A DNA stretch of 54,415 nt from Verrucomicrobiaceae bacterium (lineage in GTDB: Bacteria; Verrucomicrobiota; Verrucomicrobiia; Verrucomicrobiales; Verrucomicrobiaceae). The notes below the pieces were generated by a model. That model did no database searches. It was given only the letters and a program-made list of their open reading frames with translations, and was not told the origin of the DNA. Where the stretch lies: positions 1 to 54,415 of the forward strand of contig JAIXYN010000043.1 in assembly GCA_027490195.1 (NCBI GenBank), read 5' to 3'. Positions 53,101 through 54,415 of the stretch are shown here, in pieces; within the stretch, counting starts at the first letter, position 1, and each line of letters begins with the position of its first letter. A program made the translations under genes and the position numbers.

Positions 53101-53252
53101 TCCGCAGCCGCGAAGGCCTTGCCCTCAGCCTCTTCGGCAGGGCTCTTGTGCCCCGCTTTCTCCTTGCCGCCCTCCGCCGCGCGTGCGAGCTCCATGCTCA
53201 TGGCGGAGAAGAGCAGGGCAAAGGAGAGCGCAGAGGATAGAAACGGCTTCAT
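50169..53252 (-). CDS. Large secreted protein of ~20 TPR (kinesin-light-chain type)
   Basis: 1027 residues from the ATG at 53252, chosen because MKPFLSSALSFALLFSAMSM then begins a signal peptide (a frame to 53315 adds 21 non-signal residues). The whole mature protein is a TPR array of ~42-residue units with the KLC/TPR_12 pattern: AEAEYRxLLPLxxKVLGAExxxTLxxRxxLAxxLxxQxKx. About 20 units. No catalytic domain is visible. TPR superhelices of this type bind peptides or proteins, so it is a likely periplasmic or surface scaffold. Partner unknown; monocistronic downstream of array 2. Confidence 0.8.
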   Translation of the reverse strand: MKPFLSSALSFALLFSAMSMELARAAEGGKEKAGHKSPAEEAEGKAFAAAEALYAEAQYAEAEKAALALVAARTQALGAEARETLSARLLQAEALRMVGKMTESEAHLRELLPVMEKVFGAEDRETLRCQSVLLAFMIEKNKPGETEKEFRSLIATMTRVLGPEDKITLLTRMRLAETWYTIKKYAEAEAEYRQVLPMYQRTLGVEDRKTLVCEYLLIRALAAQSKHAEVEELCRSVLPHQIKVLGAEGKQTLYCQTYLVQALSAQSKHAEAVELCRSLLPAEPKLYAAMEAAARRGLPPLVQALAAGDQGAAVEMLCRTLLPQQIKESGEENKDTLYYQTLLLRALDAQDKSPEAEALCRSQLPLLTQVFGAESHEARFFQFHLLRALTAQDKDAEVETVCLSMLPLQIKAIGAEGEDTLHCQSILLRALAAQDKDAEVVELGRSLLPLQEKVLGTENKDTLDTRRHLAYALSQQEKWAEAEAEYRSLLPLQIKALGAENKSVLDTRSGLARSLSQQKKWTEAEAEYRQVLQLCERVLKREDTRMFSLYGLDEFIRVLSKNDKLELAEELCRRVTAFYSKLLGPENETTLGQRGTLAGLLRDAKKFTEAEAEYRELLPLFDKVCGAESPRTMSQRWSLTQMLLQQKRYEEANKELRQMMDLAARAPGTADDSPLEKITWLMRSLEMLDRHADVEALLREYLPAFIKTHGQDHRDVVELQSIFIDALKEQKKDTEAEKESRSRIAAETRVHGPEAKETLEARSALAGQLARMDRDVEAETEYRQLLPLYTRVFGPESEDTLTLRMQLANVLRNQDKHAEAVKELSEVLDISVRVLGAEDIFTMGKLSILLQWLKSEDRGAEVTAQLRLHMPGFIKTYGQDHRRVLDLQQAIIATLVTLEKYAEAEKESRSLIAAETRALGPEAEETLKSRRTLGDLLAKQHRDAEAEKECRAVLALSERTLGTEHPETLTTCYHLAIYLGVQKKNQEALKYAQRAYAGRLKVLGRDHEDTQETNELVERLTKQETKA

Positions 53253-53522
53253 GGCGGGCACAGGGTCAGGTACGTGATGAGAGGCCATGATGAACCGCTG
53301 AGATAGGAACGTCACGCGGTTTCCGACCTAGAACAAACGCTGGGCGGCTTTGTAATTCTCCTGGCCAGATCTAACCATCGCCAGGGTTGTTCAGTGGAAA
53401 ATGAGGAAAGGGGCAACGTCTCAGGCGCGCATCACACAGGCAGTCCATCCTTGCAAGATTCGAAGTCCACAAGTCCCTGAGTGCCTGCGGCAGTCTATCG
53501 CGCTTTGCTCGTCCGCCTGCAG

Positions 53523-54023
53523 CTAATCCCTGACATAAAAATAATACAGCACACCGCTTTTGCCATCGGCATTGGGGGAGAGCATGTAGAGGCGTGTGGT
53601 ATGCAGGTCCGGGCCGCGCAGGATGGTGAATTTGTCGTCGACCTTGAGGCGGTCCACATTCACGGTGCTCTCGAAGGGAAGCCCAAGATCCACCGTGTGT
53701 TTCCAGGTGTCGATGTCAACCTTGCCCAAACTCCAGGGGTGAAGCAGATGGTTGGGGATGCTGGAGTTGAGATAGGCCCACTCGTTGGGAGTCAGCAAGA
53801 TGGCGGCTTTGACTACGGAGATGCTTCGTGTCGCGAGAAAAAGAACGTCGGCTTTTAACTGATCCTTGGTTTTAGCATTGATGCCCACCAGTCCGGCGTG
53901 TGCCGCCAGTTCGTCCCAGCTCAGGAAGGGAGACGTGTTCTGCGCGCTGCCTGCAACTGGCAGGGCCATGCAGCCAAGGAAGACAAAGACGATGACACAG
54001 CAACGGCGAAGGCTGGAAATCAT
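53523..54023 (-). CDS. Secreted orphan, 166 residues (paralogue of the 13.8-kb remnant)
   Basis: Signal peptide MISSLRRCCVIVFVFLGCMA, cleavage about GSA/QN. The mature protein has NTSPFLSWDELAAHAGLVG, DQLKADVLFLATRSISVVKAA, and a beta-rich end with WSLGKVDIDTWKHTVDLGLPF and TRLYMLSPNADGKSGVLYYFY. Not recognised. Probably periplasmic. The same C-terminal ~100 residues occur in a truncated copy at 13766-14068, 39.5 kb away in the same orientation. Confidence 0.7.
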   Translation of the reverse strand: MISSLRRCCVIVFVFLGCMALPVAGSAQNTSPFLSWDELAAHAGLVGINAKTKDQLKADVLFLATRSISVVKAAILLTPNEWAYLNSSIPNHLLHPWSLGKVDIDTWKHTVDLGLPFESTVNVDRLKVDDKFTILRGPDLHTTRLYMLSPNADGKSGVLYYFYVRD

Positions 54024-54212
54024 GGGATGATGCTACGGCAATACTCCCGGCCCTTCAGTCTGTAAAGGTCCCGTTGATGGTGAGAGAATCGATCTGTGCA
54101 CTGACGGCTGCCCCGGTTTGGGTTGAATAAATTCGTACCTGAAGGGCGGACTCTTCGACTGAACATCGTAGCTTCTTCCATGCCCCCGCTTCTCAAGATC
54201 ATGAAAAATTAA

Positions 54213-54415
54213 AATGCCAGGCATGAATGGCACTTAAATAAGAGGCAATTTCGAACCTTTGCAGCCATTCTGTCTCAGCCTTCTTGAGCCCTGAAAGGGC
54301 TGTGGATTCAGCCCAGGGCAAGCGAGCCTCAGCGAGCGCCGCCCTGGGTTTCCGGCAACAAGATCGGGAAGCAAACCCAGCGCCCTCGTAACACACCAAG
54401 CTCACCAGCAGCGCC
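54213..54415 (+). repeat. Repeat family C, copy 3, runs to window end
   Basis: AATGCCAGGCATGAATGGCA to ACACCAAGCTCACCAGCAGC; the full repeat with the order and orientation of copy 1 and roughly 85% identity by eye. An open frame on the minus strand (54199-54405) is a repeat artefact. Confidence 0.8.

Overview
The window looks like a chromosomal accessory region of a free-living, GC-rich Gram-negative bacterium. The best guess is Verrucomicrobiota (Prosthecobacter/Verrucomicrobium type). The grounds are many secreted and lipoprotein-type orphans, Sel1 and kinesin-light-chain-type TPR proteins, IPT/TIG arrays, an RDD protein, weak Shine-Dalgarno sequences, and many intergenic palindromic and heptameric repeats. 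No rRNA, convincing tRNA, CRISPR array or complete IS element is visible, so the taxonomic call is an inference.

Layout. 0.1-2.0 kb: lower-GC orphan genes. 2.4-14.9 kb: scattered single genes (SGNH esterase, 16-repeat Sel1 protein, lipoprotein, RDD protein, zinc-ribbon protein, small membrane proteins). These are separated by large repeat blocks: a 211-bp REP-like family at 3.8-4.5 kb with an inverted partner at 8.1-8.5 kb, and five 184-bp double-palindrome units at 9.6-10.5 kb. An LpxR remnant lies between two TGACCCCA motifs at 12.6-13.0 kb. A truncated gene copy at 13.8 kb has its full-length paralogue at 53.5 kb.

15.0-27.6 kb: a minus-strand phage-like cassette. In transcription order it has a podovirus-type portal, a gene-transfer-agent-type spike base protein, a small orphan, a fibre-like protein, an alpha/beta hydrolase, tiny membrane peptides, a lysozyme-like endolysin, an eight-domain IPT/TIG protein, two orphans, a glycosyltransferase-like protein and a SAM methyltransferase. 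The last four genes overlap by ATGA. I see no large terminase, capsid protein, tail tube or tape measure.

28.1-39.3 kb: an orphan, a Fic AMP-transferase, and a 1046-residue protein with an HExxH zinc-protease motif. Convergent to the latter is a tight three-gene unit: gluzincin-like protease, MBL-fold hydrolase with a histone-H1-like Lys/Ala tail, and a signal-peptide/multi-TM protein. This unit lies between a putative small-terminase-like gene (38.6-39.3 kb) and a decayed copy of that gene's 3' end (33.4-33.5 kb). It is therefore probably a cargo module inserted in or next to phage remnants, and it is my main candidate for an undescribed system.

39.6-54.4 kb: orphan secreted proteins, a DUF4272 protein, a membrane protein with a CBS-like C-terminus, a TIR-STAND-TPR protein typical of bacterial immunity, and a roughly 1000-residue secreted TPR protein. 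Between them are four units of the inverted version of the 9.6-kb palindrome family and four copies of another ~200-bp repeat. The mix of phage structural genes, Fic, TIR-STAND, MBL and proteases, with duplicated gene ends and dense repeats, marks this as a recombination-prone defence or cargo region.
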